Assembly: GCF_029960785.1 (NCBI RefSeq)
Contig: NZ_JASBQE010000004.1
Location: 186,001-250,000 of the forward strand
Length of the DNA: 64,000 bases
DNA from: Polyangium sp. 15x6
GTDB taxonomy: Bacteria; Myxococcota_A; Polyangia; Polyangiales; Polyangiaceae
Direction: 5' to 3'
The position numbers were made by a program, and so were the translations under genes. Below are positions 35,334-44,013 of this stretch, piece by piece (position 1 is the first letter of the stretch; every line of letters starts with the position of its first letter). A model generated the notes under the pieces. That model was given only the letters and a program-made list of their open reading frames with translations. It did not search any database and was not told the origin of the DNA.

Positions 35334-36361
35334 GGGGCCGGGAGCCTAGCACAGGCAGGTACGCCCTCGCGCGAGCCTCGAAACGAGAGCCGAGCGAGGA
35401 GCGGGCCCACGTCGATCCGATGATCGAGGGCGAGGACCGGGGCACCGCCGAGCCGGGGCGGGAGCTTGGTAGCGCACCGAGCCGTGGTGAGCCAGGCGTC
35501 GAGGTGAAGGTCCCGGGCACGATCGAGGGTCCCGGGGTCGAAGCAGGCGTGGTCGGCCAAGCAGAGGGCCGCGCGAGGGTGGATGCGCTCACGATCGAGC
35601 GCGGTGAGCAGGCGATCGGGGCGCGCGATGGCCACGAGGAGGCCGACGCGCCGCGACGCGAGGGAAGCGAGGTCGTGGCGGCGACCGGACGCGTCGAGGG
35701 CGCCGTCGATCGTGGAGGCGAGCGGCACCATGGACGCAGGCAGAGCCGGCGAGCGCGCGCCGCCGAGCGCGACGACGTGATCGGCCGCTTCGACGAGCGC
35801 GGACGCGGGGGCGCGGAGATCGCCGAGCGGAGGGCAGACGCCGGCGCCGAAAGGAGATGCGCCGTCGAGCACGAGGACGGCGTCGTCGAGGCGGCGCGGC
35901 GATGCCTGGAGGAGGCCGTCGACGACGAGGAGGGTTTTTCCGGACCGCACTGCGAGGGCGAGGGCGCCTTCGCGTCGCTTCGCCACGAAGACGGGCGTGT
36001 CCGTCGCGGCGAGCGCGCGCGCTGCGCAGAGGGCGTCGTCGCCGACGAGATCGACGGGATCCGCCGGGAGGATGCGACGTGCGGAAGCGGCGCGCGCACG
36101 GTAGCCGTGTCCGATGAACGCGACGTCGTGACCTTCGAGCGCGAGCGCGCGCGCGAGCTCGATCGCCACCGGCGTCTTGCCCGCGCCGCCGAGGACCGCG
36201 CCGCCCACGCCGACGATCCGCGCGCCTTCGGGGAGCGTCACGGGGCGCGCGACGCGCGCGGCGGCGATCGCAGCCCAGGCGCCCGCGAGCGCGCGACCTG
36301 GCACGGAAGGCGCGATTCCACGCTCGAGACGTCGCGCGATGCGGGCGCGCAGAGAGTCCAT
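35330..36361 (-). CDS. lpxK: Tetraacyldisaccharide 4'-kinase LpxK (divergent)
   Basis: Encodes 343 aa from ATG 36359-36361; the open frame upstream is not family-like. It phosphorylates the 4' position of the lipid A disaccharide precursor. The N-terminal region (S-V-P-G-R-A-L-A-G-A-W) and P-loop V-G-G-A-V-L-G-G-A-G-K-T-P near residue 65 fit LpxK, with V-G-D-D-A, then G-D-L-R-A-P in place of the usual G-x-L-R-E-P. The normally D-D-G-x-Q-H block reads V-V-D-G-L-L-Q-A, so the first acidic residue and the histidine are changed. Still the best family match by order of motifs; activity is not certain. It is divergent from the MYXO-CTERM-like gene at 36470. Confidence 0.82.
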   Translation of the reverse strand: MDSLRARIARRLERGIAPSVPGRALAGAWAAIAAARVARPVTLPEGARIVGVGGAVLGGAGKTPVAIELARALALEGHDVAFIGHGYRARAASARRILPADPVDLVGDDALCAARALAATDTPVFVAKRREGALALAVRSGKTLLVVDGLLQASPRRLDDAVLVLDGASPFGAGVCPPLGDLRAPASALVEAADHVVALGGARSPALPASMVPLASTIDGALDASGRRHDLASLASRRVGLLVAIARPDRLLTALDRERIHPRAALCLADHACFDPGTLDRARDLHLDAWLTTARCATKLPPRLGGAPVLALDHRIDVGPLLARLSFRGSREGVPACARLPAP

Positions 36362-36469
36362 GACGCTTGCCCCGAAGGTAGCGCGCGGCGCGCGGGGCTG
36401 CGACGCGGCTCGTTCGCTGTCGACGGCACGCGTGGGATCGCGTAGGGCAAGAGGCGTGGAGGTTCGCCG

Positions 36470-37015
36470 ATGAAGCGTTCGCCTTTCTGGATCGCGGTCT
36501 TCGGGCTCTCGGCTCTCGCGTTCGTCACGTCCGCGCGCGCGGACGTGGTCGGGCCGCCGCCGGACGACTGCCCCGAGGGCACCGAGGGCGCGACCTGCCA
36601 CGGCGGGCCCTACTGCAGCCCCATCGAGTGCACCTCCGACGCCGAATGCGGCAACGGCGAGACGTGCAAGGCTCAGCCGCTTTGTGTCTCCACGATCGGC
36701 TGCGCCGGCCTCCTGCCGCCCGACGCCAGCCCGATGGACTTCGAGCGTACGAAGATCGAAGCCCTCTGCCCGAACGGCAACGAGTGCACGCAGGGCGCGA
36801 CCTGCAAGACGCAGAAGGTTTGCGTTCCCGCCGCGTCCTCCTCGGGCTCCTTGTCGTCCGCCGATGGCAGCGGATGCGGGTGTCGACTCGCGCCGTCCGG
36901 ATCGTTCGAAGCCTCGCTCGGCGCGCTCGCGCTCGGGCTCGGGGCCGCGGCCTTTGCGCGCCGCCGTCAGCGCGTGGATGCCGCGTCCCGCGCTTCCCGG
37001 CAGCGCCGCGCGTAA
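36470..37015 (+). CDS. Secreted Cys-rich protein with MYXO-CTERM-like anchor
   Basis: Encodes 181 aa from ATG 36470 with GGAGG upstream. Signal peptide 1-25 (ending A-R-A), a cysteine-rich core (about 14 Cys, including E-C-T-S-D-A-E-C-G-N-G-E-T-C), a Ser-rich linker, and a C-terminal G-C-G-C ... hydrophobic helix ... R-R-R-Q-R tail. That Cys/helix/Arg pattern is typical of MYXO-CTERM sorting signals processed at the myxobacterial surface. The core resembles the Dickkopf/EGF-like Cys patterns common in myxobacterial surface proteins. Its last 49 bp overlap the 3' end of the convergent lipoprotein gene. Confidence 0.82.
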   Translation: MKRSPFWIAVFGLSALAFVTSARADVVGPPPDDCPEGTEGATCHGGPYCSPIECTSDAECGNGETCKAQPLCVSTIGCAGLLPPDASPMDFERTKIEALCPNGNECTQGATCKTQKVCVPAASSSGSLSSADGSGCGCRLAPSGSFEASLGALALGLGAAAFARRRQRVDAASRASRQRRA

Positions 37016-37611
37016 CCCGAGGCGAGCGCGTCGATGCCCGGCGCGCCGTCGGGGTGCGCGCGCAGATAGTCGAGCACGAGCCCCTCGCGTGCTTCCTCCG
37101 GCGCCGCCCAGAAATTTTCTTCGAACTCGTACCGTATGCGCGCCGATGCGCCGACCCCGAACGCGCGGCGCAGCCCGAGCTCCAGCGACAGCGCCGACGC
37201 TTCTTTCGCGAGCGCGCGCGCCGTGATCACCTCGCAGTCGTCCTCGTCGCTGCTCGGCTCCACGCGGAGCCCTTCGGCTACGTGCGTGAGCAGGTGCCCG
37301 ACCCGCGCCGCGGCTTCCTCCGTACCGAGCGCCTCGTCGATCAGCACCGCGCCCGACGTCGTCACCGACGACACGCCGATGCGACCGAAGCAGAACGACA
37401 CCCCGCCCTTCGCGAGCGCGTGGTCTCGTGCGCGCGCCCCCGCGGGCGCTTCACCGAGCTTCGCCAGGATCGCCTCGGCGCGCGCCGCGTCGGCGCGAAA
37501 GGGCGCGGGGCACGAGTTCGTGTGCGGCGTCTCCGAACGGCATCCGAGCGAGATGCATGGAGCAAGAACGAAGAGCGCGAAGAGCACGAGTGCAACGCGA
37601 AGGCTGCACAC
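36967..37611 (-). CDS. Lipoprotein of unknown function
   Basis: Encodes 214 aa from GTG 37609-37611, which puts a standard 24-residue signal directly before the lipobox S-L-G-C (Cys24); a GTG at 37690-37692 would add 27 residues before it. The mature part is helical, with scattered cysteines (A-P-F-R-A-D-A-A-R-A-E-A-I-L-A-K-L-G ... D-D-C-E-V-I) and no recognised domain. Its 3' end overlaps the convergent Cys-rich protein gene by 49 bp. Both frames have sensible protein features over the overlap, so I keep both. Confidence 0.72.
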   Translation of the reverse strand: MCSLRVALVLFALFVLAPCISLGCRSETPHTNSCPAPFRADAARAEAILAKLGEAPAGARARDHALAKGGVSFCFGRIGVSSVTTSGAVLIDEALGTEEAAARVGHLLTHVAEGLRVEPSSDEDDCEVITARALAKEASALSLELGLRRAFGVGASARIRYEFEENFWAAPEEAREGLVLDYLRAHPDGAPGIDALASGYARRCREARDAASTR

Positions 37612-37761
37612 GTGTGGCGTGGCGCCCGCGTGCTTTTTCGGGCGAACCCGCGGGCAACCTGGGCCTTCGTGAGCTCCTGTAAAGAGAATCACCTTGGATC
37701 GCTGTCGTCTCCGGTTGCGGTCACCCGCGCTATCAGCCTACCGTAGGCAAGCGGTCGCGCG

Positions 37762-38673
37762 ATGAACGGAAATCTGAAGAAGCTCGTTCACCACACCGAA
37801 GAGGCAGTCAGCTTCGGGCTTTCGACCGTCTGCAAGCGGCTCGGCGCCGGCGTGCTGATGCGCGTCAAGGCGCAAGACGTCTTCCGAACGGAAGGCAACG
37901 GACTCTCGGACGATCTCCTGCAATTCGTCGCACGTGCCACGTTCGACTACGTCGCGGTCGATACGGAGCGCACGCCGCTCTTCGTCGTCCAGTTCGACGG
38001 CACCTCGCACCCGACCGACGTGGCGAGCGTCAAGCAGCAGCAGGAGAACGAGATCTGCCGCAAGCTGCTCCTGCCGCTCGTGCGGGTGCACGCCTTCCAC
38101 CTCTCGAAGAAGCACCACAGCGTAGAGCTCATGACGCTCATGCTGGAGAGCTGGTTCGCCTCGAAGGGCATGCCGAACGGCGGGGAGAAGTCACGCACGT
38201 TCCGCAGCGGCGAGATCGATCTCTTCGGCACCGCGGGCCCCGGCTCGACGGCGAGCCTCTCCGCCAGCGCCGTCACTTCGTCGGGGGAGTTCGATCCCAC
38301 CGCGGGCGCGCTCGGCGACGTGCGCAGGAACATCCGCCGCATCTACGAGTCGGGCAAATGCAAGAGCCCCGTCGCTTCGTCCGTGATCGGCGTCGACGCG
38401 GCCGGCAACTTCCACGCCGTCGGGTTCGTCCGCGTGACGGACGAGGCCGTGGCGAGCTCGAAGATCGCCGTGCGCAACCAGCTCTTCCCCGCGACGACGA
38501 ACACGCTCGTCGACGAGATGCTCCTCTACGAGCTGTATCAAGAGCTCCTCGAATGCATCCGCGGCCGCGGCCGTCTCGTCTCGCGCGCCGAGCTCGGCGC
38601 CACGATCGCGGCCTTCCGCATGCGTTACAAGGTCAAGGCCGTCCCGCCGAGCATGCCGCCCGGCTCTTTCTGA
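37762..38673 (+). CDS. DUF2726-like (putative nuclease-fold) protein
   Basis: Encodes 303 aa from ATG 37762. Residues ~40-120 follow the DUF2726 pattern: D-Y-V-A-V-D (Asp62/Asp67), F-V-V-Q-F-D-G-T-S-H (Asp79, His83), then a Lys/Gln/Glu-rich helix and L-P-L-V-R-V-H. This is the restriction-endonuclease-like fold layout, although the canonical E-x-K is not obvious, so catalysis is doubtful. The C-terminal half (~185-300) is a separate helical domain. No signal peptide. It stands alone, with divergent and unrelated neighbours. Confidence 0.75.
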   Translation: MNGNLKKLVHHTEEAVSFGLSTVCKRLGAGVLMRVKAQDVFRTEGNGLSDDLLQFVARATFDYVAVDTERTPLFVVQFDGTSHPTDVASVKQQQENEICRKLLLPLVRVHAFHLSKKHHSVELMTLMLESWFASKGMPNGGEKSRTFRSGEIDLFGTAGPGSTASLSASAVTSSGEFDPTAGALGDVRRNIRRIYESGKCKSPVASSVIGVDAAGNFHAVGFVRVTDEAVASSKIAVRNQLFPATTNTLVDEMLLYELYQELLECIRGRGRLVSRAELGATIAAFRMRYKVKAVPPSMPPGSF

Positions 38674-38772
38674 GCCCGCCTGCATTCTCGTCCGGCTGGG
38701 TTTTTCCCGTCGCAACGGCTTCCTTCCCGCCGCAAGCGTGACTCGGGTACCCTCGGCGTGTCCGAGGTGGCC

Positions 38773-39552
38773 ATGCATTTCCGATCTCCTGCCCTATTTG
38801 CCTTCGCCGCGGTTCTCCTCGCGGGTTCGAGCGCGTTCGCGCACGCCGTGCTGATGAATCCGCCACCCCTCACGAACGACGACAACGCGAAGAGCGGCCC
38901 TTGCGGCTGTTATTTCGGCGCGAGTCCCGAGGATCCCGCCGAAGACGGCTCCGCCGCGGCGTGCCCGGCCTCCGGCTACAAGGTCACCGACCTCATGGTG
39001 GGGCAGCCCGTCCAGGTCACGTGGAAGGAGACGGTCAATCACAACGGCAAGTTCCGCGTGGCGATCTCGACGAAGTCGATCGACACGGTCAAGCGCGCGG
39101 ATCTCGACGCCGCCGTGTTTTACGAGGCGAACGACGCGAACTCGCAGTCGGGCGGGCTCGTGAGCACGACCATCACCGTGCCCGATACGCCTTGCGAGAA
39201 CTGCGTGATCCAGCTTCGCCAGTACATGGAGGGCGCTTCGAAGCCCTACTACTACTCGTGCGCCGCCGTGAACATCGTCGACCCGAACGCGAGCGGCAGC
39301 ACGTCGAGCTCGACCGTGTCGTCGTCGTCGTCGTCGAGCTCGTCGGGCGCGGGCGGCGCGGGCGGCGAAGGCGGCGGCGGGATGGGCGGCTCGATCCCGG
39401 ACGACGTCGGCCCTGGCCCCGCGCCGTTCCAGGAGAGCCCGACGTCCGGGGCTTGCAGCGCTTCGCCTGCGGCGTCCGGATCACCCGCCGCGCTCGCGCT
39501 CGTCCTCGCCGGCCTCGTGGCCCGCGTGGCGCGCAAGAAGGCGCGGCGGTGA
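38773..39552 (+). CDS. LPMO-like (SCE4755-type) secreted protein with Gly-rich tail and C-terminal anchor
   Basis: Encodes 259 aa. ATG 38773 has GAGG five bases upstream and is preferred over the GTG at 38758. The signal peptide ends S-S-A-F-A, so cleavage would leave His24 as the N-terminal residue (H-A-V-L-M-N-P), as required for the histidine brace of lytic polysaccharide monooxygenases. His90 in W-K-E-T-V-N-H-N-G-K-F-R is the likely second copper ligand. Six or more cysteines could form disulfides. A Ser/Gly-rich linker (~180-215) leads to a C-terminal A-C-S-A-S ... hydrophobic helix ... K-K-A-R-R tail resembling MYXO-CTERM anchoring. Predicted copper enzyme or binding protein acting on polysaccharide at the cell surface; substrate unknown. 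Confidence 0.8.
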   Translation: MHFRSPALFAFAAVLLAGSSAFAHAVLMNPPPLTNDDNAKSGPCGCYFGASPEDPAEDGSAAACPASGYKVTDLMVGQPVQVTWKETVNHNGKFRVAISTKSIDTVKRADLDAAVFYEANDANSQSGGLVSTTITVPDTPCENCVIQLRQYMEGASKPYYYSCAAVNIVDPNASGSTSSSTVSSSSSSSSSGAGGAGGEGGGGMGGSIPDDVGPGPAPFQESPTSGACSASPAASGSPAALALVLAGLVARVARKKARR

Positions 39553-39566
39553 TCGTTTCGACGAGA

Positions 39567-40841
39567 TCAGCCGAGTGACGCGCGCGCGGCTAAGGCCGTG
39601 CGCGTGATGTCCTCGTCGGTGTGCGCCGCCGAGAGGAACGCCGCCTCGTATTGCGACGGCGGCCAGTAAATGCCCCGCGAGAGCATCCCCGCGTGCCAGG
39701 TCGCGAAGCGCTTCGTGTCGCTCCGCGACGCGTCGGCCCACGACCGCACGGGTTTGTCATTGAAGAACAGCGTGATCATCGAGCCCACGCGCTGCACCGT
39801 GGCCGGCACGCCCGCCTTCGCGGTAGCGTCCTTCAAGCCCGCTTCGAGCGCGGCGCCGAGCCGTTCGAGCTTCTCGTACACCTCGGGCACGAGCCGCTCG
39901 ATCGTCGCGAGCCCGGCCGCGACCGCGACGGGGTTTCCGCTCAGCGTGCCCGCCTGGTACACGGGCCCGAGCGGCGCGACCACGTTCATCACGTCCTCCC
40001 GTCCGCCGTAGGCTGCGAGCGGCATGCCGCCGCCGATGATCTTGCCGAGCGTCGTGAGATCCGCGCGCAGGCCGTAACGCTCCTGCGCGCCGCCGCGCGC
40101 GAGGCGGCAGCCCGTCATCACCTCGTCGAAGATCGAGAGCGCGCCGTGCTTGCGGCAGAGGGAGATGATCGCCTCGAGGAAGCCGGGCTCGGGCGGCACG
40201 CAGCCCATGTTGCCGACGACGGGCTCCACGATGACGGCCGCGATCTCGCTGCCGCGGGCCGCGAACAGCGCTTCGAGCGCGGGGATGTCGTTGTACGCGA
40301 GCGTCAACGTCGTCTGCGCGGTGCCCTCGGGCACGCCGGCCGAGTCGGGGACGCCGAACGTCGCGAGGCCGCTGCCTGCTTTGACCAGCAAGTGATCGGC
40401 GTGTCCGTGGTAACAGCCCTCGAACTTCACGATGAAGTCGCGGCGCGTGAAGCCGCGGGCCACGCGGATCGCGCTCATCGTCGCCTCGGTGCCGGAGGAG
40501 ACGCAGCGGAGTTTTTCAATCTGCGGGTACAACGCGCGCACGGCCTCGGCGAAGCGCACTTCGCGGGACGTCGGCGCGCCGAACGAGAGCCCGCCCTCCG
40601 CGGCCTCCTGCACGGCGCGGATGACGTCGGGGTGCGCGTGGCCGAGGAGCGCCGGGCCCCAGGAGCCCACGTAGTCGACGTACTCCGAGCCATCTTCGCC
40701 GTAGACGCGCGCGCCCTTGGCGCGGGCGATGAACACGGGGTTCCCGCCGACGGCGCGGAAGGCGCGGACGGGGCTGTTGACACCGCCGGGGATGACGGCG
40801 CGGGCGCGTTCGAAGAGGGCCTGGGAGATCGTGTCGGACAT
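39567..40841 (-). CDS. hemL: Glutamate-1-semialdehyde 2,1-aminomutase
   Basis: Encodes 424 aa from ATG 40839-40841. It converts glutamate-1-semialdehyde to 5-aminolevulinate in the C5 heme pathway. Family marks: [12 protein letters not shown] at the start, [36 protein letters not shown] and the PLP lysine in [10 protein letters not shown]. Full length. It converges on the LPMO-like gene (14-bp gap) and diverges from the amine oxidase gene. A heme supply gene on the same window as a heme sensor is a coincidence unless shown otherwise. Confidence 0.97.
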   Translation of the reverse strand: MSDTISQALFERARAVIPGGVNSPVRAFRAVGGNPVFIARAKGARVYGEDGSEYVDYVGSWGPALLGHAHPDVIRAVQEAAEGGLSFGAPTSREVRFAEAVRALYPQIEKLRCVSSGTEATMSAIRVARGFTRRDFIVKFEGCYHGHADHLLVKAGSGLATFGVPDSAGVPEGTAQTTLTLAYNDIPALEALFAARGSEIAAVIVEPVVGNMGCVPPEPGFLEAIISLCRKHGALSIFDEVMTGCRLARGGAQERYGLRADLTTLGKIIGGGMPLAAYGGREDVMNVVAPLGPVYQAGTLSGNPVAVAAGLATIERLVPEVYEKLERLGAALEAGLKDATAKAGVPATVQRVGSMITLFFNDKPVRSWADASRSDTKRFATWHAGMLSRGIYWPPSQYEAAFLSAAHTDEDITRTALAARASLG

Positions 40842-40952
40842 GAGGCGGGTGACTATGCGCGCCTTGGGTTCGAGGGCAAGTCCGAGGTATCCTGCGGGGG
40901 GCTTTCTTCGCGCGGCGGCCTATCGCCGCTCGCGTTTTTCCCAGGGGAATCC

Positions 40953-42677
40953 ATGGCGAGAACACCGCTGCTCCGTTCCTTGTCCCGCCTCCTCCAGATC
41001 AGCCGGGCCGCGCGCCAGACCGGCATCCCTGCCGACGAGCTCCTCGCGATGCAGCGCGAGCGCGCGACCTTGCCGCGCCGTCGCTTCCTCGAGATGAGCG
41101 CCGCGGCGCTCACCTTGCCGATCGCGGCGAGCGCGTGTGGCGGCGACCCCGCGAACCCACCGACCGAGGGTGAACCCACGATCGCGATCGTGGGCGGCGG
41201 CATCGCGGGCCTGCACTGCGCGTATCGACTGAAAAAGCTCGGCGTCTCCGCGACCGTGTACGAGGCCTCGAAGCGCATCGGCGGCCGCATGTACACCGAT
41301 CGGATGACGTTCCCCGACGGCCAGCACTGCGAGCTCGGCGGCGAGCTCATCGACACCGGCCACCAGACGATGCACGACCTCGCGGCCGAGCTCGGCATCG
41401 ACCTGCTCGATTACAAGAACGACGATCAGAGCCTCGAGCATCTCGTCGCCCACATCGGGGGCGCGAAGCTCACGGAGGCGGAGATCCTGATGGGATTCGA
41501 GCCCATCGCGACGAAGATCGACGAGGCCCTCGCGACGCTCACGGATCAGGAGGACCTCTTCGTTTATTACAACAAACCGAACGGCGGCGAGGCGCTCGAC
41601 AAGCTCTCGCTCTCGGCGTGGCTCGATCAGATCGGCGCGAGCGGGCCGGTGCGGACGCTCCTCGAGGTCGCGTACAACATCGAGTACGGCCTCGAGCCCG
41701 ACGTGACGAACGTGCTCAACATGATGTTCCTGATCTCGACGGACACCTCGTCCTTCCAGGTCTTCGGCGACAGCGACGAGCTCTTTCACACGAAGGACGG
41801 CAACGACACGTTCCCCACGCGCCTCGCCGAGGATCTCGACCCCGCGCAGATCGAGCTCGACGCGACGCTCGTCTCGCTCAAGGAGGCGGCGGACGGGCGG
41901 TACGTGCTCACGTTCTCGCGTGAGGCCGGCACGTTCGAGGTCACGGCGGATCACGTGGTGCTCGCGCTCCCGTTCACGAAGCTCCGCGAGGTCTCGATCG
42001 AGGTCGCGTTGCCCGACGTGAAGAAGCGCGCCATCGACGAGCTCGGGTACGGCACGAACGCGAAGCTCATGGTGGGTTTTTCCTCGAAGCCGTGGCGCGA
42101 CGCGGGGTCGAATGGCGAGACGTTCTCGGATCTGCCGTATCAATCGACGTGGGAGACGAGCCGCCTGCAGCCGGGCGCGAGCGGCATCCTGACGAACTTC
42201 ACGGGCGGCGACCGAGGCGTGGCGATCGGCATGGGCACCCCCGAGGAGCGCGCGGCCGAGTTCCTGGATCAATTCGAGCAGGTTTTCCCCGGAACGAAAG
42301 CGACCCACAACGACAAGGTCGTACGATTCCACTGGCCGACGCACCCGTTCACGAAGGGGAGCTATTCGGCCTACAAGGTCGGGCAATACACGACGATCAC
42401 CGGGTCGGAGTCGGAGCGGGTCAAGAACCTCCATTTCGCCGGGGAACACACGAGCCTCGACGCGCAAGGGTACATGGAGGGCGGCGCGCTCTCGGGCGCG
42501 ATCGTCGCCGACGAGATCGCGGCGGATCTGGGTATCTCGACGCAAATGCTCTCGCGCGGCCAGGCTGACGAGGAGCGACCGCGATCTCTGTGGCTGCCGG
42601 GCGACCGGATCCTCGCGCGCGCGCGGGCGGCGCGAATGCATCGACGCTGGAAGGCGGCCCCGCGGCGGGCCCGCTGA
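40953..42677 (+). CDS. Tat-exported flavin monoamine oxidase-like lipoprotein
   Basis: Encodes 574 aa from ATG 40953 with AGGGG upstream. Residues 1-40 form a charged helical extension before a twin-arginine signal (R-R-R-F-L-E-M, 42-48) whose hydrophobic core ends in A-S-A-C (Cys62), so export by Tat and lipidation are likely. FAD-binding Rossmann motif I-A-I-V-G-G-G-I-A-G (77-86) followed by Y-E-A-S-K-R-I-G-G-R, and the C-terminal F-A-G-E-H-T-S motif of flavin amine oxidases. The substrate (amine, amino acid or phytoene-like) cannot be deduced. The last ~35 residues are basic and may be dispensable. Confidence 0.86.
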   Translation: MARTPLLRSLSRLLQISRAARQTGIPADELLAMQRERATLPRRRFLEMSAAALTLPIAASACGGDPANPPTEGEPTIAIVGGGIAGLHCAYRLKKLGVSATVYEASKRIGGRMYTDRMTFPDGQHCELGGELIDTGHQTMHDLAAELGIDLLDYKNDDQSLEHLVAHIGGAKLTEAEILMGFEPIATKIDEALATLTDQEDLFVYYNKPNGGEALDKLSLSAWLDQIGASGPVRTLLEVAYNIEYGLEPDVTNVLNMMFLISTDTSSFQVFGDSDELFHTKDGNDTFPTRLAEDLDPAQIELDATLVSLKEAADGRYVLTFSREAGTFEVTADHVVLALPFTKLREVSIEVALPDVKKRAIDELGYGTNAKLMVGFSSKPWRDAGSNGETFSDLPYQSTWETSRLQPGASGILTNFTGGDRGVAIGMGTPEERAAEFLDQFEQVFPGTKATHNDKVVRFHWPTHPFTKGSYSAYKVGQYTTITGSESERVKNLHFAGEHTSLDAQGYMEGGALSGAIVADEIAADLGISTQMLSRGQADEERPRSLWLPGDRILARARAARMHRRWKAAPRRAR

Positions 42678-42686
42678 TTCGATCCC

Positions 42687-43799
42687 TCACCCACCCCCGC
42701 ACCGCGCCACCGCGGACAGCATCCTCAAAAGGGTAGCCCCTTCCCGCACGAGCGCCGGCACGTTCGTCGTCCCGGCGTTCGCCTTGTGCGTGTGCCCGTA
42801 GAGCCCCGTCACGTGAATGCCCCGACAAACCCCGGCGGGCAGGCGTTTGGCCAGGGCGAACGCCTGTTCGTACGGGATCACGTCGTCGTCCGCGCCGTGG
42901 ATGAAATGCACCGGGCAGCGGATGTCCCGCAGGAACGGGCCCGGATCGAGCCACGCGAATGCGCCGCCCGATCGACCGAGCGCCGCGTCGACGAGCGCCT
43001 TCGTGTCGCCCGTGGCGCCCGTCGCGGCGAAGAACAACGGCCGCTCCTCCGGCGCGATCTCGTCCGCGACGGCCCGCGCGATGGCTTGCCATTTCCCGTC
43101 GACCTTCATTTCGGGCCGCCCCCACGTCGCCTCCACGTACCTTCGCAGCGCGGCGACGAGCGGCGCGGGATCGTCGGGTTTGTCCTCGAGCCATGGCAAG
43201 AGGTTCAGGAACACGACGGGCCGGTTCAGCGGGTCGTGCGCCGAGCCTGGGCGACCGTGGATACAAAATCGCAGCGTATCCCCGAAATCGGCATATCCGC
43301 CGAATACGATCAAGGAGCCCACCTCGGAGGCCAGGTCCGATCGCGCCGCGAGCCAGAGCGATGGAAGCGACCCGAACGAAATGCTGAAGACGCCGGGCCG
43401 ACCCGGCGGCCGATCCGGCAGCGCGAGCAGGGCCGAAAAGGCGCGCGAGAGGTCGTCGAACACGCGTTCGCCGAGCACGAGCGACGTGAAATCGGGCAGC
43501 CGCGGCGCGAGCACCGTGAGGCCCGCGGCCGCGAGGATCCGCGCGAAACGATCCATCCGCGGGTCGAGCGGGCCGAGGTAATGCAGCCCCGGCACGAGCA
43601 AGAGCGAGCCTACCGGCGCACGACGGCGCGATCGGTAGACGAAGGCCGAAAACGATCGATCCTCGGCGCGGCGACCTTCGAGCGAAAGCTCCTCGCGGCT
43701 CACGTCACGTGGCGCTGCCTGCCCGTCTGTCCAGGGGCCGAGCCATCGCCCGAGCTCGATCATCGTCCGCAGGTCCACGAAGGGCCGTACGCGCGACAT
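42687..43799 (-). CDS. Alpha/beta-hydrolase fold protein
   Basis: Encodes 370 aa from ATG 43797-43799 with an excellent AAAGGAG ribosome site. No signal peptide. The alpha/beta-hydrolase core shows L-L-L-V-P-G-L-H-Y (oxyanion region), nucleophile elbow F-S-I-S-F-G-S-L near residue 145, and a late acid/histidine region F-I-H-G-A-D-D-D-V-I ... G-H-T-H-K-A. The elbow is S-x-S-x-G, which fits G-x-S-x-G only loosely. A cytoplasmic esterase or thioesterase is plausible; substrate unknown. It ends 9 bp from the convergent amine oxidase gene with no visible terminator. Confidence 0.8.
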   Translation of the reverse strand: MSRVRPFVDLRTMIELGRWLGPWTDGQAAPRDVSREELSLEGRRAEDRSFSAFVYRSRRRAPVGSLLLVPGLHYLGPLDPRMDRFARILAAAGLTVLAPRLPDFTSLVLGERVFDDLSRAFSALLALPDRPPGRPGVFSISFGSLPSLWLAARSDLASEVGSLIVFGGYADFGDTLRFCIHGRPGSAHDPLNRPVVFLNLLPWLEDKPDDPAPLVAALRRYVEATWGRPEMKVDGKWQAIARAVADEIAPEERPLFFAATGATGDTKALVDAALGRSGGAFAWLDPGPFLRDIRCPVHFIHGADDDVIPYEQAFALAKRLPAGVCRGIHVTGLYGHTHKANAGTTNVPALVREGATLLRMLSAVARCGGG

Positions 43800-44013
43800 A
43801 TTTCTCCTTTCGCGAGCCCGCGCCCGCGACGCCCACGACGATAACCTCGGTCACGGCCCTGGAAAACGCGCGTCCCACTTCGTGATGAGGTGTTTGGCAT
43901 CACGATCTTGGGGTTTGCGAGAAATTTGTCGCGATGCAGCAATCGGGTCGGATCTTGCTCCCGGCGTCGGAAAGGAGCCCAACGGAGGGAGGTTTTGCTA
44001 CCCTCGGGGGGCC

